Source: Pelagibacteraceae bacterium TMED170 (lineage in GTDB: Bacteria; Pseudomonadota; Alphaproteobacteria; Pelagibacterales; Pelagibacteraceae). Taken from it: a stretch of 10,682 bases of DNA. The notes below the pieces were generated by a model. The model was not told where the DNA came from. It searched no databases and worked only from the letters and a program-made list of their open reading frames with translations. Shown here piece after piece: positions 1 to 10,283 of the stretch. Location of the stretch: positions 24,071 to 34,752 of the forward strand of contig NHHT02000012.1 of assembly GCA_002170875.2 (NCBI GenBank). The letters are read 5' to 3'. The stretch's first letter is position 1, and each line of letters opens with the position of its first letter. The translations under genes and the position numbers were made by a program.

Positions 1-986
1 ACAATTATAAATCAAAAAGAAATTAATGAGTCTAATGATGAAAAGAAAAAACTATATTGTGTTTATGTAGCTATTGGCCAAAAAAGATCAACTGTAGCTC
101 AAATAACAAAAACTTTAGAAGATGCAGGCGCAATGAAATATACAACTGTAGTTGCCGCAACTTCTTCAGATGCTGCACCATTACAATTTTTAGCTCCGTA
201 TACAGGGTGTACTATTGGAGAATATTTTAGAGATAATGGAATGCACGCCTTAATCATTTATGATGACTTATCAAAACAAGCTGTAGCTTACAGACAGATG
301 TCACTATTATTAAGAAGACCTCCAGGAAGGGAAGCTTATCCGGGAGACGTATTTTATTTACATAGTAGATTATTAGAGAGATCTGCCAAATTAAATGAGG
401 CAAATGGTGGTGGTTCTTTAACAGCTTTACCCATTATAGAGACTCAAGCTGGAGATGTTTCAGCTTATATCCCTACAAATGTAATATCTATAACTGATGG
501 ACAAATATTTTTAGAAACAGAGCTTTTTAACCAAGGTATTAGACCGGCAATAAATGTTGGTTTATCTGTATCTAGAGTAGGATCTGCTGCTCAAACTAAA
601 GCTATGAAAAAAGTGGCAGGATCAATAAAGTTAGAACTGGCACAGTACCGAGAAATGGCTGCTTTCGCTCAATTTGGTTCTGATTTAGATGCATCTACCC
701 AAAAACTCCTAAACAGAGGTTCAAAATTAACAGAACTACTAAAACAAGATCAATATTCACCTCTAACGGTTGGAGAGCAAGTTGTTGCTGTTTATTCAGG
801 TGTCAAAGGCTACCTTGATGATATTGAGATAAATAAAATAAAAAAATTTGAAAAAGATATAATTTCTAAAATTAAAAATGAAAAACCTGAAATTTTGGAA
901 GATATTAAAAATTCTGGAAAACTTGATGAAGAAGCTGAAAAATTATTAATAAATATTATTGAAGAATATAAAAAAGAAATAAAATA

Positions 987-987
<1 letters not shown>
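1..987 (+). CDS. atpA: F1F0 ATP synthase subunit alpha, C-terminal part (5' end outside window)
   Basis: Regulatory, nucleotide-binding alpha subunit of the F1 head, alternating with beta in the alpha3beta3 hexamer on the cytoplasmic face of the inner membrane. The reading frame is open from base 1, so the gene enters from the left; 328 residues are visible of about 510 expected, and the Walker A loop lies upstream. Visible landmarks, numbered from the first visible codon: [12 protein letters not shown] (about 23-34), the Walker B-like strand [11 protein letters not shown] (about 83-93), and [17 protein letters not shown]. In that last motif Arg192 (bases 574-576) is the arginine finger reaching into the beta catalytic site. 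The helical C-terminal domain ends in a Lys/Glu-rich tail. The stop overlaps the atpG start by one base (TAATG), so translation is probably coupled. An internal ATG at 133 is not the real start, because conserved alpha-subunit sequence precedes it. Confidence 0.97.
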
Positions 988-3288
<2,301 letters not shown>

Positions 3289-3289
<1 letters not shown>

Positions 3290-3681
3290 TGTCAGAAAGT
3301 TTTAATTTAGAAATAATTAGTCCAGAAAATATAATTTTTAAATCAGATGTAATTGAAGTAACCATTCCTGCTTTTGAGGGTCTGATGAGTATTTTAAAAG
3401 ACCATATTCCTTTAGTAACTTTTTTAAGACCTGGTTTTATACAAGTAAAAACTAAGGATAGTTCTAAAAAATTTTATATTGAAGAAGGAACAGTAGAATT
3501 CACTAATAATCAATTATTGATTTTATCTTCATCAGCAAAAAATTTAGAGTATTTTAAAAAAGATAAAATAAATGAAATGATATTAGATTCTAAAAAAGAA
3601 ATTAATAATGAAGAAATTTCTGATAAAGAAAGATATATTCTTTCTTACAAAATTGAAACGTTAAATGAGATTAATTTGTAA
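3289..3681 (+). CDS. atpC: F1F0 ATP synthase subunit epsilon
   Basis: Small rotor subunit that joins gamma to the c-ring and, in many bacteria, inhibits ATP hydrolysis through its C-terminal helices. It has 130 residues, close to the usual 130-140. The N-terminal beta-sandwich (about 1-85) starts FNLEIISPENIIFKSDV and includes EGLMSILKDHIPLVTFLRPG, the conserved epsilon pattern. The remaining Lys/Glu-rich part (about 86-130) should form the helical hairpin. It starts on the last base of the atpD stop and is the last gene of the ATP synthase string. Its final 11 bases overlap the end of rppH on the other strand, so there is no room for a separate terminator. Confidence 0.94.
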
Positions 3682-4141
3682 ATTCTTTTAATTCATTAAC
3701 AATTTTTATATATATATGTTTTTTAAAATCAACGATGACATTTGGTAATTGCTCAACATCAATCCATTTCCAGTCAATAAATTCTGCATGATCTATATTT
3801 AAATTAATTTCTTTATCTTCTCCAAGAAACCTTACTATAAACCATTTTTGTTTTTGACCTCTATATTTACCCTTCCAGATCACTCCAACAAGATTTTTAG
3901 GAAGTTCATACTCCATCCAATAATCAAGCTCTTTGATAATTTCAATATTTTTTAAACCGGTTTCTTCATATAATTCTCTTTTCATAGCATCCATAAAACT
4001 TTCATTTTGTCCAACACCTCCCTGAGGCATTTGCCATTTATTATTAGGATTATCTTTTCTCTTTCCAACAAAAACTTGATTATTTAAATTTAAGACTACT
4101 ATACCAACGCCTATTCTTAGAGGAAGAATTTCATCAGCCAT
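3671..4141 (-). CDS. rppH: RNA 5'-pyrophosphohydrolase (Nudix family)
   Basis: Removes pyrophosphate from the 5' triphosphate end of transcripts, which opens them to 5'-end-dependent decay; cytoplasmic. It has 156 residues, normal for RppH/NudH. A full Nudix box fits G-x5-E-x7-REL-x-EE-x-G-L from Gly41 to Leu63, with the metal-binding REL-x-EE at 55-60. Two segments point to RppH rather than a generic Nudix hydrolase: WQMPQGG just before the box, and YRGQKQKWF at about 93-101. The start lies 2 nt after the ctpA stop with no clear Shine-Dalgarno sequence, so translation probably depends on coupling to ctpA. It is the last gene of the minus-strand string and collides tail-to-tail with atpC. Confidence 0.93.
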   Translation of the reverse strand: MADEILPLRIGVGIVVLNLNNQVFVGKRKDNPNNKWQMPQGGVGQNESFMDAMKRELYEETGLKNIEIIKELDYWMEYELPKNLVGVIWKGKYRGQKQKWFIVRFLGEDKEINLNIDHAEFIDWKWIDVEQLPNVIVDFKKHIYIKIVNELKEFTN

Positions 4142-4143
4142 AC

Positions 4144-5286
4144 TTAGGATTGTAGTAGATTAAGTGCGTATTGTAATTGATTATCTGTTTTAGTGTTAAT
4201 CTTAAAACTATCATCTATTTCTTCAACTTCAATATCAGGCGTAACTCCTACTTCAGAAATAGATTTTCCTGAAGGTAGATAATATTTTGAGATAGTGAGC
4301 CGCATACCTCCACCATTTTTTAGAGGTATTATAGATTGAACTGAACCTTTTCCATAAGTGTTTTCACCAAGAATAATAGCACGTTTATGATCTTTAAGTG
4401 CGCCTGCAAATATTTCAGAGGCTGATGCTGATCCGTTGTTAACAATTACGATTATAGGTTTACCCTTTATTTTGTCACCTTTTCTTGCAAAAAATTTTCT
4501 AGTCTCACTTATATTTCTTCCTTTTGTTGAAACTATTTCTCCATCATTTAGAAAAAAGTCTGTAATTGCAATTGCTTGGGTTAGTAATCCTCCAGGATTA
4601 TTTCTTAAATCAACAATGTAGCCAATAGGTTTATTTTTTTTTTCGAAATCTTCGATATTTTTTAATAGTTGTTGATCACTATTTTCATTAAAAGATTTTA
4701 ATCTTAGATATCCGATTTTGTTTTTCTCTCCAAGAATTTTTGCATCTACAGATTTAACTTCAATAACTTGCCTTTTGATATCAAATTCTATAGCTTTCTT
4801 TTTACCTACTCTTCTTACTGTTAATTTTATACTAGTACCAATTGGTCCTCGCATTAATTTTACAGCTTCCATCAATGATTTTCCTTGAACCTGTTCATTA
4901 TCAATTTTTACTATGTAATCTCCAGCCTTAATTCCAGCTTTAGATGCTGGTGTACCATCAATTGGAGCTATAACTTTCACAACTCCTGACTCCATTCCTA
5001 TTTCTATTCCCAAACCTCCAAATTCACCTTTAGTGTCAGTTTGCATATTTTTAAACAATTCTGGACTCATGTATGCAGAGTAAGGATCTAAAGATTGAAG
5101 TACTCCATTAATAGCTGAGTCCATAACATCTGCTTGGTCTACATCATCCACATAATCATTTTTAATTTTTTCTAAAACCTCTCCAAATAAATCAATTTTT
5201 TCATAAAGCGCTTCATTATTTTTAGAATAGGCTAAATTTAAATTAAATAAAAAAAATAAAATACAAATTAATGAAACTTTTTTCAT
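4144..5286 (-). CDS. ctpA: C-terminal processing peptidase, S41 family, exported
   Basis: Periplasmic serine protease of the CtpA/Prc family that trims or degrades envelope proteins from the C-terminus. It has 380 residues. A signal peptide is visible at 1 to about 21 (MKKVSLICILFFLFNLNLAYS). The following helical region holds SLDPYSAYMSPELF (65-78). A PDZ domain follows at about 88-170, with GGLGIEIG and SKAGIKAGDYIVKI. The S41 protease core carries DLRNNPGG (226-233), the SASASE motif (286-291) and YGKGSVQ (311-317). The catalytic pair should be Ser288 and Lys313, whose spacing of 25 matches the Ser/Lys spacing known for Prc. The start overlaps the rsfS stop (ATGA) and has a strong Shine-Dalgarno sequence. 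Alphaproteobacterial CtpA proteins are often longer, near 440 residues, with the extra length at the C-terminus. Confidence 0.95.
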   Translation of the reverse strand: MKKVSLICILFFLFNLNLAYSKNNEALYEKIDLFGEVLEKIKNDYVDDVDQADVMDSAINGVLQSLDPYSAYMSPELFKNMQTDTKGEFGGLGIEIGMESGVVKVIAPIDGTPASKAGIKAGDYIVKIDNEQVQGKSLMEAVKLMRGPIGTSIKLTVRRVGKKKAIEFDIKRQVIEVKSVDAKILGEKNKIGYLRLKSFNENSDQQLLKNIEDFEKKNKPIGYIVDLRNNPGGLLTQAIAITDFFLNDGEIVSTKGRNISETRKFFARKGDKIKGKPIIVIVNNGSASASEIFAGALKDHKRAIILGENTYGKGSVQSIIPLKNGGGMRLTISKYYLPSGKSISEVGVTPDIEVEEIDDSFKINTKTDNQLQYALNLLQS

Positions 5287-5630
5287 ATGATTGCTTCCCC
5301 TTTTGGTATTGGCTCAGACCACATTTTTTCCAAGTCATAAAAATTTCTTTTTTCAGGATGAAATATGTGAACAATAATATCTATTGCATCAACTAACTTC
5401 CAATCTTTACTATCTTTACCTTCAATTCTACAATCATTTATTCCCAATTTTTTAAGTTTAGTTGAAAGAATTTCAGAAAGTGCTTGCAAATGCCTAGATG
5501 ATGTTCCTGAAGCAATTATCATATAATCTGCAATATAGGATTTATTTTTAAGATTAATCGAAACAATATTACTAGCCTTATTTTCATTTAAAGTTTTTTC
5601 TATAATTTTTTTCATTTCTATTGCTTTCAT
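5283..5630 (-). CDS. rsfS: ribosomal silencing factor RsfS (Iojap/DUF143 family)
   Basis: Binds ribosomal protein L14 on the large subunit and blocks joining with the small subunit, which saves energy during starvation. It has 115 residues from the ATG at 5630. A TTG codon lies immediately upstream at 5633, but the ATG is the better choice; neither has a clear Shine-Dalgarno sequence. Family landmarks are ADYMIIASGTSSRHLQALSE (about 33-52), then RIEGKDSKDWKLVDAIDIIV and HIFHPEKRNFYDLEKMW, the typical C-terminal RsfS block. Once the frame of nadD is restored, nadD ends 14 nt before this start. The stop overlaps the ctpA start (ATGA). The nadD-rsfS pairing is widespread in bacteria. Confidence 0.93.
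   Translation of the reverse strand: MKAIEMKKIIEKTLNENKASNIVSINLKNKSYIADYMIIASGTSSRHLQALSEILSTKLKKLGINDCRIEGKDSKDWKLVDAIDIIVHIFHPEKRNFYDLEKMWSEPIPKGEAII
5294..5303 (-). promoter_or_regulatory. strong Shine-Dalgarno site for ctpA
   Basis: On the minus strand the sequence AAAGGGGAAG ends 7 nt before the ctpA ATG and lies inside the last codons of rsfS. It is the most purine-rich ribosome binding site of the minus-strand operon, where most genes show none. It supports the chosen ctpA start and suggests ctpA can be translated independently of rsfS despite the 4-nt overlap. Confidence 0.75.
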
Positions 5631-5644
5631 CAAATGTATCTATT

Positions 5645-6177
5645 TTAAATACCCTTCCTTATACGAGATGAAGAATATGGCTCGTTGAAGTTTTTAATAA
5701 ATATTATATTTTTTTTTTCAGATGTTTTATTATAGCAGATTTTTCAGCTTTTTTATTAAATCCTTTTCTAGAAAAAACCACTAATTTACTAAGTTTTAAT
5801 ATCTGCTCCCAATTTTGCCACTTATGAAAATCTATCAGATTGTCCGATCCAATAATTAAAAAAAAACTTGAATTTTTTTTATTTTTTTTTCTTAAATATT
5901 TAAGAATATTAATCGTTCTTGAGGATTTCGCTACTTTATCAAGATATTGAACTTTTATCTTTTTATTTTTTTTAAGCACCTTTTTGCACTTTAATATTCT
6001 TTCTTTTAAGGAAAAAAAAGCTTTTTTTTTCAATGGATTTTTTTTAGTAATAATCAAATATAACTTATTTAGCTTTAATTTTTGGATACTAGTGATAGAA
6101 ATTTTAATATGTCCTTTATGTATTGGATCAAAACTGCCTCCAAACAAACCTATAAAATTTTTTTTTGATCTTATCAT
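5645..6177 (-). CDS. nadD: nicotinate-nucleotide adenylyltransferase, frame interrupted at an A10 tract
   Basis: Adenylates nicotinate mononucleotide to deamido-NAD, a step of NAD synthesis; cytoplasmic. The uninterrupted frame runs 6177 to 5704 (157 residues) and has the N-terminal nucleotidyltransferase motif GGSFDPIHKGH (13-23), KNPLKKKAFFSLKER, SSRTINILKYL (85-95) and LIIGSDNLIDFHKWQNWEQI (107-126). It stops before the C-terminal motif of the family. That motif is intact in the next frame: adding one base to the A10 tract at 5709-5718 gives about 177 residues ending FIKNFNEPYSSSRIRKGI, where SSSRIR matches the ISSTxIR motif, and a stop at 5645. The coordinates given are for the restored gene. 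The start lies 4 nt after the proA stop. The break could be a sequencing error, a mutation or slippage. The protein is unusually Lys-rich, consistent with strong A bias. Confidence 0.88.
5709..5718 (-). repeat. A10 homopolymer at the nadD frame break
   Basis: Ten consecutive A on the coding strand (T10 on plus), just after the codons for KHL. Read as written, it leads to Lys-Lys-Lys-Ile-stop; with 11 A (or 8 A) the frame continues into the conserved NadD C-terminus. The frame change maps to this tract because family-like sequence lies on both sides of it. Confidence 0.9.
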
Positions 6178-6181
6178 TTAC

Positions 6182-7423
6182 TTAAGATCTTATAGCTCCT
6201 CTGCCAACAACTATATATTTGTATGAGGTCAATTGATTTAATCCAACTGGTCCTCTAGGAGGAAGTTTGTTTGTAGAGATTCCAATTTCACCTCCAAATC
6301 CAAATTCTCCACCATCTGCAAATTGAGTTGAGGTGTTATGCATGGCTATAGAACTATTGACACCTTTTAAAAATATTTTAGCTGTTTTTGCATTATTAGT
6401 AATTATACTATCGGTATGCATTGTCCCGTATTTTAAAATATGATTAACAGCTTTAGTTACATCTGAAACTGATTTTATAGAAACTTTTGCATCAAGATAT
6501 TCCGTTTTCCAATCAATCTCTTTTGCAAACTTTAATCTATTGTTAAATAATTTATTGATTTCTTTATCAACTACGACTTGACATCCTGTTGCAATTAATT
6601 TTTTTATAATTGGCATGCCGTGAGTTCTTAAAATTTTTGAATTAATCAATACTGTTTCAACAGCTCCGCATATACTTGTTCTTCTCATTTTTGCGTTAAC
6701 AATAATTTTTTTTGCCATTTTTAAGCTTGCATTTTTATCAACGTAAATATGACAAAGACCTTCTAAATGTCCAATAACAGGTACTTTAGAAAATTTTTGC
6801 ACTTTTTTCACAAGACCTTTTCCTCCTCGAGGAACAACAACATCAATATATTTTGACATGTTAGATAGTAAATATTTTACAAGTTTTCTACTTTTATTTT
6901 CAATGAACTGAACACAATTTTTATCAATATTATTTTTTGTTAAAGATTTTCTAAAAAGGCTAACTAAGATTTTATTAGAATTAAAGGCTTCAGAGCCACC
7001 TCTTAAGATGCAGCAATTTCCAGATTTTATACATAAAGCAGCTACGTCCGCAGTTACATTTGGTCTACTTTCATATATTACTCCGATAACACCTATAGGC
7101 ACGGTTACTTTATTAATTTTAAGTCCATTTGGCCTCTTCCACTTACTTAATGTTTTTCCAATAGGATTCTTAAATTTTATAATTTCATTAATGGATTTTC
7201 TCATCCCTTCAATTCTTTTTTCGTTAATAATTAATCTGTCTAGTAAATGTTTTCTTTTGACATTTTTTATGTCTTTTAAGTTTTCTTTCATTATTTTTTT
7301 TTTATTTAATAGTAATTCTTTATTGAAAGATTTTAAAACTGATGTGATTTTTTTATCGCTAACTTCGCTAAGTTTTTCAAAAGCTTTTTTTGAATTAATT
7401 CCAATATTTTTCAAATATTTCAT
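6182..7423 (-). CDS. proA: gamma-glutamyl phosphate reductase
   Basis: NADPH-dependent reduction of gamma-glutamyl phosphate to glutamate semialdehyde, the second step of proline synthesis; cytoplasmic. It has 413 residues, the usual size. It belongs to the aldehyde dehydrogenase superfamily. Visible motifs are VIYESRPNVTADVAALCIKS (115-134), VVVPRGGKGLV (195-205) and VPVIGHLEGLCHIYVD (214-229). The catalytic loop NAKMRRTSICGAVET has the nucleophile Cys252. Near the C-terminus are STQFADGGEFGFGGEIGIST and PRGPVGLNQLTSYKYIVVG. The GGEFGFGGEIGIS wording resembles alphaproteobacterial ProA. It contains an in-frame A10 tract at 7294-7303. The start lies one base after the proB stop (TAATATG), so translation is probably coupled, as suits two enzymes that pass on an unstable intermediate. 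Confidence 0.97.
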   Translation of the reverse strand: MKYLKNIGINSKKAFEKLSEVSDKKITSVLKSFNKELLLNKKKIMKENLKDIKNVKRKHLLDRLIINEKRIEGMRKSINEIIKFKNPIGKTLSKWKRPNGLKINKVTVPIGVIGVIYESRPNVTADVAALCIKSGNCCILRGGSEAFNSNKILVSLFRKSLTKNNIDKNCVQFIENKSRKLVKYLLSNMSKYIDVVVPRGGKGLVKKVQKFSKVPVIGHLEGLCHIYVDKNASLKMAKKIIVNAKMRRTSICGAVETVLINSKILRTHGMPIIKKLIATGCQVVVDKEINKLFNNRLKFAKEIDWKTEYLDAKVSIKSVSDVTKAVNHILKYGTMHTDSIITNNAKTAKIFLKGVNSSIAMHNTSTQFADGGEFGFGGEIGISTNKLPPRGPVGLNQLTSYKYIVVGRGAIRS

Positions 7424-7424
7424 A

Positions 7425-8505
7425 TTATAATTTTACCATATCATCTTTATGGACAATTTCTGACTTACTTGAATAGCCCAATACACTTTGTATTTGGCCG
7501 CTTTGTAAGCCCTTAATTTTATTTATTTCTTTAGAGGAAAAAGAAGATAAACCACGAGCTAAATTATTCTCGTTTGTGTCAACTATTAAAATATTATCTC
7601 CTTTACTAAAATCTCCTGAAACTTTTATGATACCCGCAGGAAGTAAACTTTTTCCATTAGATAAAGCTTTGGCCGCACCACTATCTATATATATTTTTGC
7701 ATTCGAGCTTAATGAACTAACTATCCACTTTTTTCTTGCATCGAGAGTAGATATTTTAGGCTTAAAACAAGTATAATTTTTGTTTTTTAACATTTTGCTA
7801 ATCGGGTTTAAATTGTTTCCATTAGCGATAAACATGTAGCAGCCTGAATTTACACATATCTTTGCTGCATCTAGTTTAGTAATCATTCCACCAGAGCCAT
7901 AAGAATTTAATTTTTTTTCAGCTAATTGATAAATTTTTTTATCTATATTGTTTACATTTTTAATTAACTGTTTCTTATTATTTGAATTATTATAAAGTCC
8001 ATCTACATCTGAAAAAATTATTAAAGTATCTGCGCCTATAATTTGAGATACTCTAGCCGCCAACCTATCGTTATCACCATATTTTATTTCAGCAGTTGCA
8101 GTAGTATCGTTTTCGTTGACTATTGGGATAGCTTTTAGCTTAAATAGGTTTTCAAATGTTCTTCTTACATTCAATGCCCTTCTTCGCTGCTCAGTATCAT
8201 CTGGCGTAATTAAAATTTGGCCTGTTTTAAAATTATGTTTATCAAATAATTTTTGAAACTCTCCAGCAAGGTGTATTTGTCCTAATGAGGCTATTGCTTG
8301 ACTCATTTCTAATTTAATTTTCTTTTTTTTTATTTTTAAATATTTTTGACCTAATGCAATAGCACCAGAAGAAACTAAAACAATGTCTCTATTTCCTTTA
8401 TATTTTTTTATATCCTTTATTAAACTATTAACCCATTTTGTTTTAAATTTCCCTTTACTATCTACAACTGTAGAGGAACCAAGTTTTATTACTATTTTTT
8501 TTGAA

Positions 8506-8519
<14 letters not shown>
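7425..8519 (-). CDS. proB: glutamate 5-kinase
   Basis: Phosphorylates glutamate with ATP to gamma-glutamyl phosphate, the committed and usually proline-inhibited first step of proline synthesis. It has 364 residues, the length of the two-domain form. The amino-acid kinase domain (about 1-255) shows IVIKLGSSTVV (9-19), LVSSGAIALG (48-57), IVNENDTTA (133-141), KYGDNDRLAARVSQIIGADT (146-165) and YGSGGMITKLDAAK (207-220). The C-terminal PUA domain (about 270-360) includes SLLPAGIIKVSGDFSKGD and LARGLSSFSS. Because the PUA domain is present, feedback regulation by proline is plausible. The start shows no Shine-Dalgarno sequence. In the restored obg frame, the obg stop lies 14 nt inside this gene, which suggests coupled translation. 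Confidence 0.96.
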
Positions 8520-9519
<1,000 letters not shown>

Positions 9520-9520
<1 letters not shown>

Positions 9521-9780
9521 TATGCTTGATTGGGGATAACAGAAACAAATGTTCTATTTAGTTTTGTTTTTTTAAATTTTACTTTTCCTTTTATGAGAGA
9601 AAATATTGAATGATCTTTCCCAATTCCAACATTTTTACCTGGGTGAATTCTAGTACCTCTTTGTCTAACTATAATATTTCCTGGTATTACCATTTGGTTA
9701 CCATATTTTTTAACCCCAAGACGTCTACCTTTACTATCTCGGCCGTTTCGCGATGATCCACCTGCTTTTTTTGTTGCCAT
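9520..9780 (-). CDS. rpmA: 50S ribosomal protein L27
   Basis: Large-subunit protein whose flexible N-terminus reaches the peptidyl transferase centre. It has 86 residues, the usual length. It starts [20 protein letters not shown] and continues [31 protein letters not shown] in segments, the near-invariant L27 pattern. There is no N-terminal extension of the kind cleaved in Firmicutes, so Ala2 and the Lys residues would be at the mature end. It follows rplU after 12 nt and precedes obg, the classic rplU-rpmA-obg order. Confidence 0.98.
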
Positions 9781-9792
9781 TATTAGTACCTA

Positions 9793-10218
9793 TTACTTTT
9801 TAATACCTTTTTTAACTTCTTTAACTTCTTTCTTTTTTTTACTTTTAACGTCTGCCTTTACCTGTTTAATTTTTACTTTTGCTTCGGCTATGACTTTTCC
9901 ATCCTTAGAAAGAATTTTTGTAATTTGGATTTTTGCGTGTCTTTGCCTATGTCCGTTTTTCTTTCGTGAATGTTTTCTTCTTCTTTTATGAAAAACTAAA
10001 ATAGTTCTATCTTTAACATTTGCTAATAATTCTGCTTCTACCACTGCTCCATCTATATTAGGATTTCCAACTTCAGTATTTTTATTATCATTCAAAAGTA
10101 AAACATTTTTAAACTTAATAGTTTTACCTTTTTCAGCATCTAGCTTTTCAATCTCAAGTATTTTACTAGCTGAAACTTTATACTGTTTTCCTCCAGTTTC
10201 TATTATTGCAAATGACAT
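9793..10218 (-). CDS. rplU: 50S ribosomal protein L21 with Lys-rich C-terminal tail
   Basis: Large-subunit protein that binds 23S rRNA. The core (about 1-103) begins MSFAIIETGGKQYKVSASKI and carries the basic loop FHKRRRKHSRKKNGHRQRHA (76-95) followed by KIQITKI, the standard L21 signature. With 141 residues it is longer than the typical 103. The extra 35 or so residues are almost all Lys, Val, Glu and Ala (for example KADVKSKKKKEVKEVKKGIK), probably disordered or helical and RNA-binding. Extended L21 tails are known in alphaproteobacteria. It is the first gene of the operon, preceded by a good promoter and a clear Shine-Dalgarno sequence (AAAGGAA at 10227-10233, 8 nt from the ATG). Confidence 0.96.
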   Translation of the reverse strand: MSFAIIETGGKQYKVSASKILEIEKLDAEKGKTIKFKNVLLLNDNKNTEVGNPNIDGAVVEAELLANVKDRTILVFHKRRRKHSRKKNGHRQRHAKIQITKILSKDGKVIAEAKVKIKQVKADVKSKKKKEVKEVKKGIKK

Positions 10219-10226
10219 AAAATAAG

Positions 10227-10233
10227 TTCCTTT
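10227..10233 (-). promoter_or_regulatory. Shine-Dalgarno site for rplU
   Basis: AAAGGAA on the minus strand, with 8 nt between it and the rplU ATG at 10218. It supports that start and fits the high translation expected of the first ribosomal protein gene in the operon. Confidence 0.75.
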
Positions 10234-10244
10234 AAATTTAAGGC

Positions 10245-10272
10245 AATATAGCTTGAAAGATGATCAAGTCAA
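10245..10272 (-). promoter_or_regulatory. sigma70-type promoter for the rplU-rpmA-obg operon
   Basis: In the 65-nt gap between gloB and rplU the minus strand reads TTGACT (10272-10267), a 16-nt spacer, then TATATT (10250-10245). Each box matches the TTGACA/TATAAT consensus at 5 of 6 positions. The predicted transcription start would be near 10238, leaving a 5' leader of only about 20 nt that contains the Shine-Dalgarno site. The spacer is 1 nt shorter than optimal. The leader is too short for a riboswitch or an L21-type autoregulatory structure. This is the only intergenic space in the minus-strand string large enough for a promoter. Confidence 0.7.
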
Positions 10273-10283
10273 GATTTATGAGG

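Noticed and set aside
3707..3718. Short TA repeat (tatatatata)
   Set aside because: Inside the rppH coding region and encodes part of its conserved-length C-terminus; expected by chance in such A+T-rich DNA.
5634..5703. Apparent 70-nt intergenic gap between nadD and rsfS, considered as a promoter or small RNA site
   Set aside because: Most of it encodes the NadD C-terminus (SSSRIR) in the shifted frame, leaving only 14 nt of true spacer.
5984..6226. 80-codon plus-strand open frame
   Set aside because: Antisense to nadD and the end of proA; Phe-rich composition from poly(T), with no family resemblance.
7008..7430. 140-codon hydrophobic open frame on the plus strand
   Set aside because: It lies fully antisense to proA, whose motifs are unambiguous. 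The hydrophobic look comes from Lys-rich codons (AAA/AAG) read as Phe and Leu on the opposite strand.
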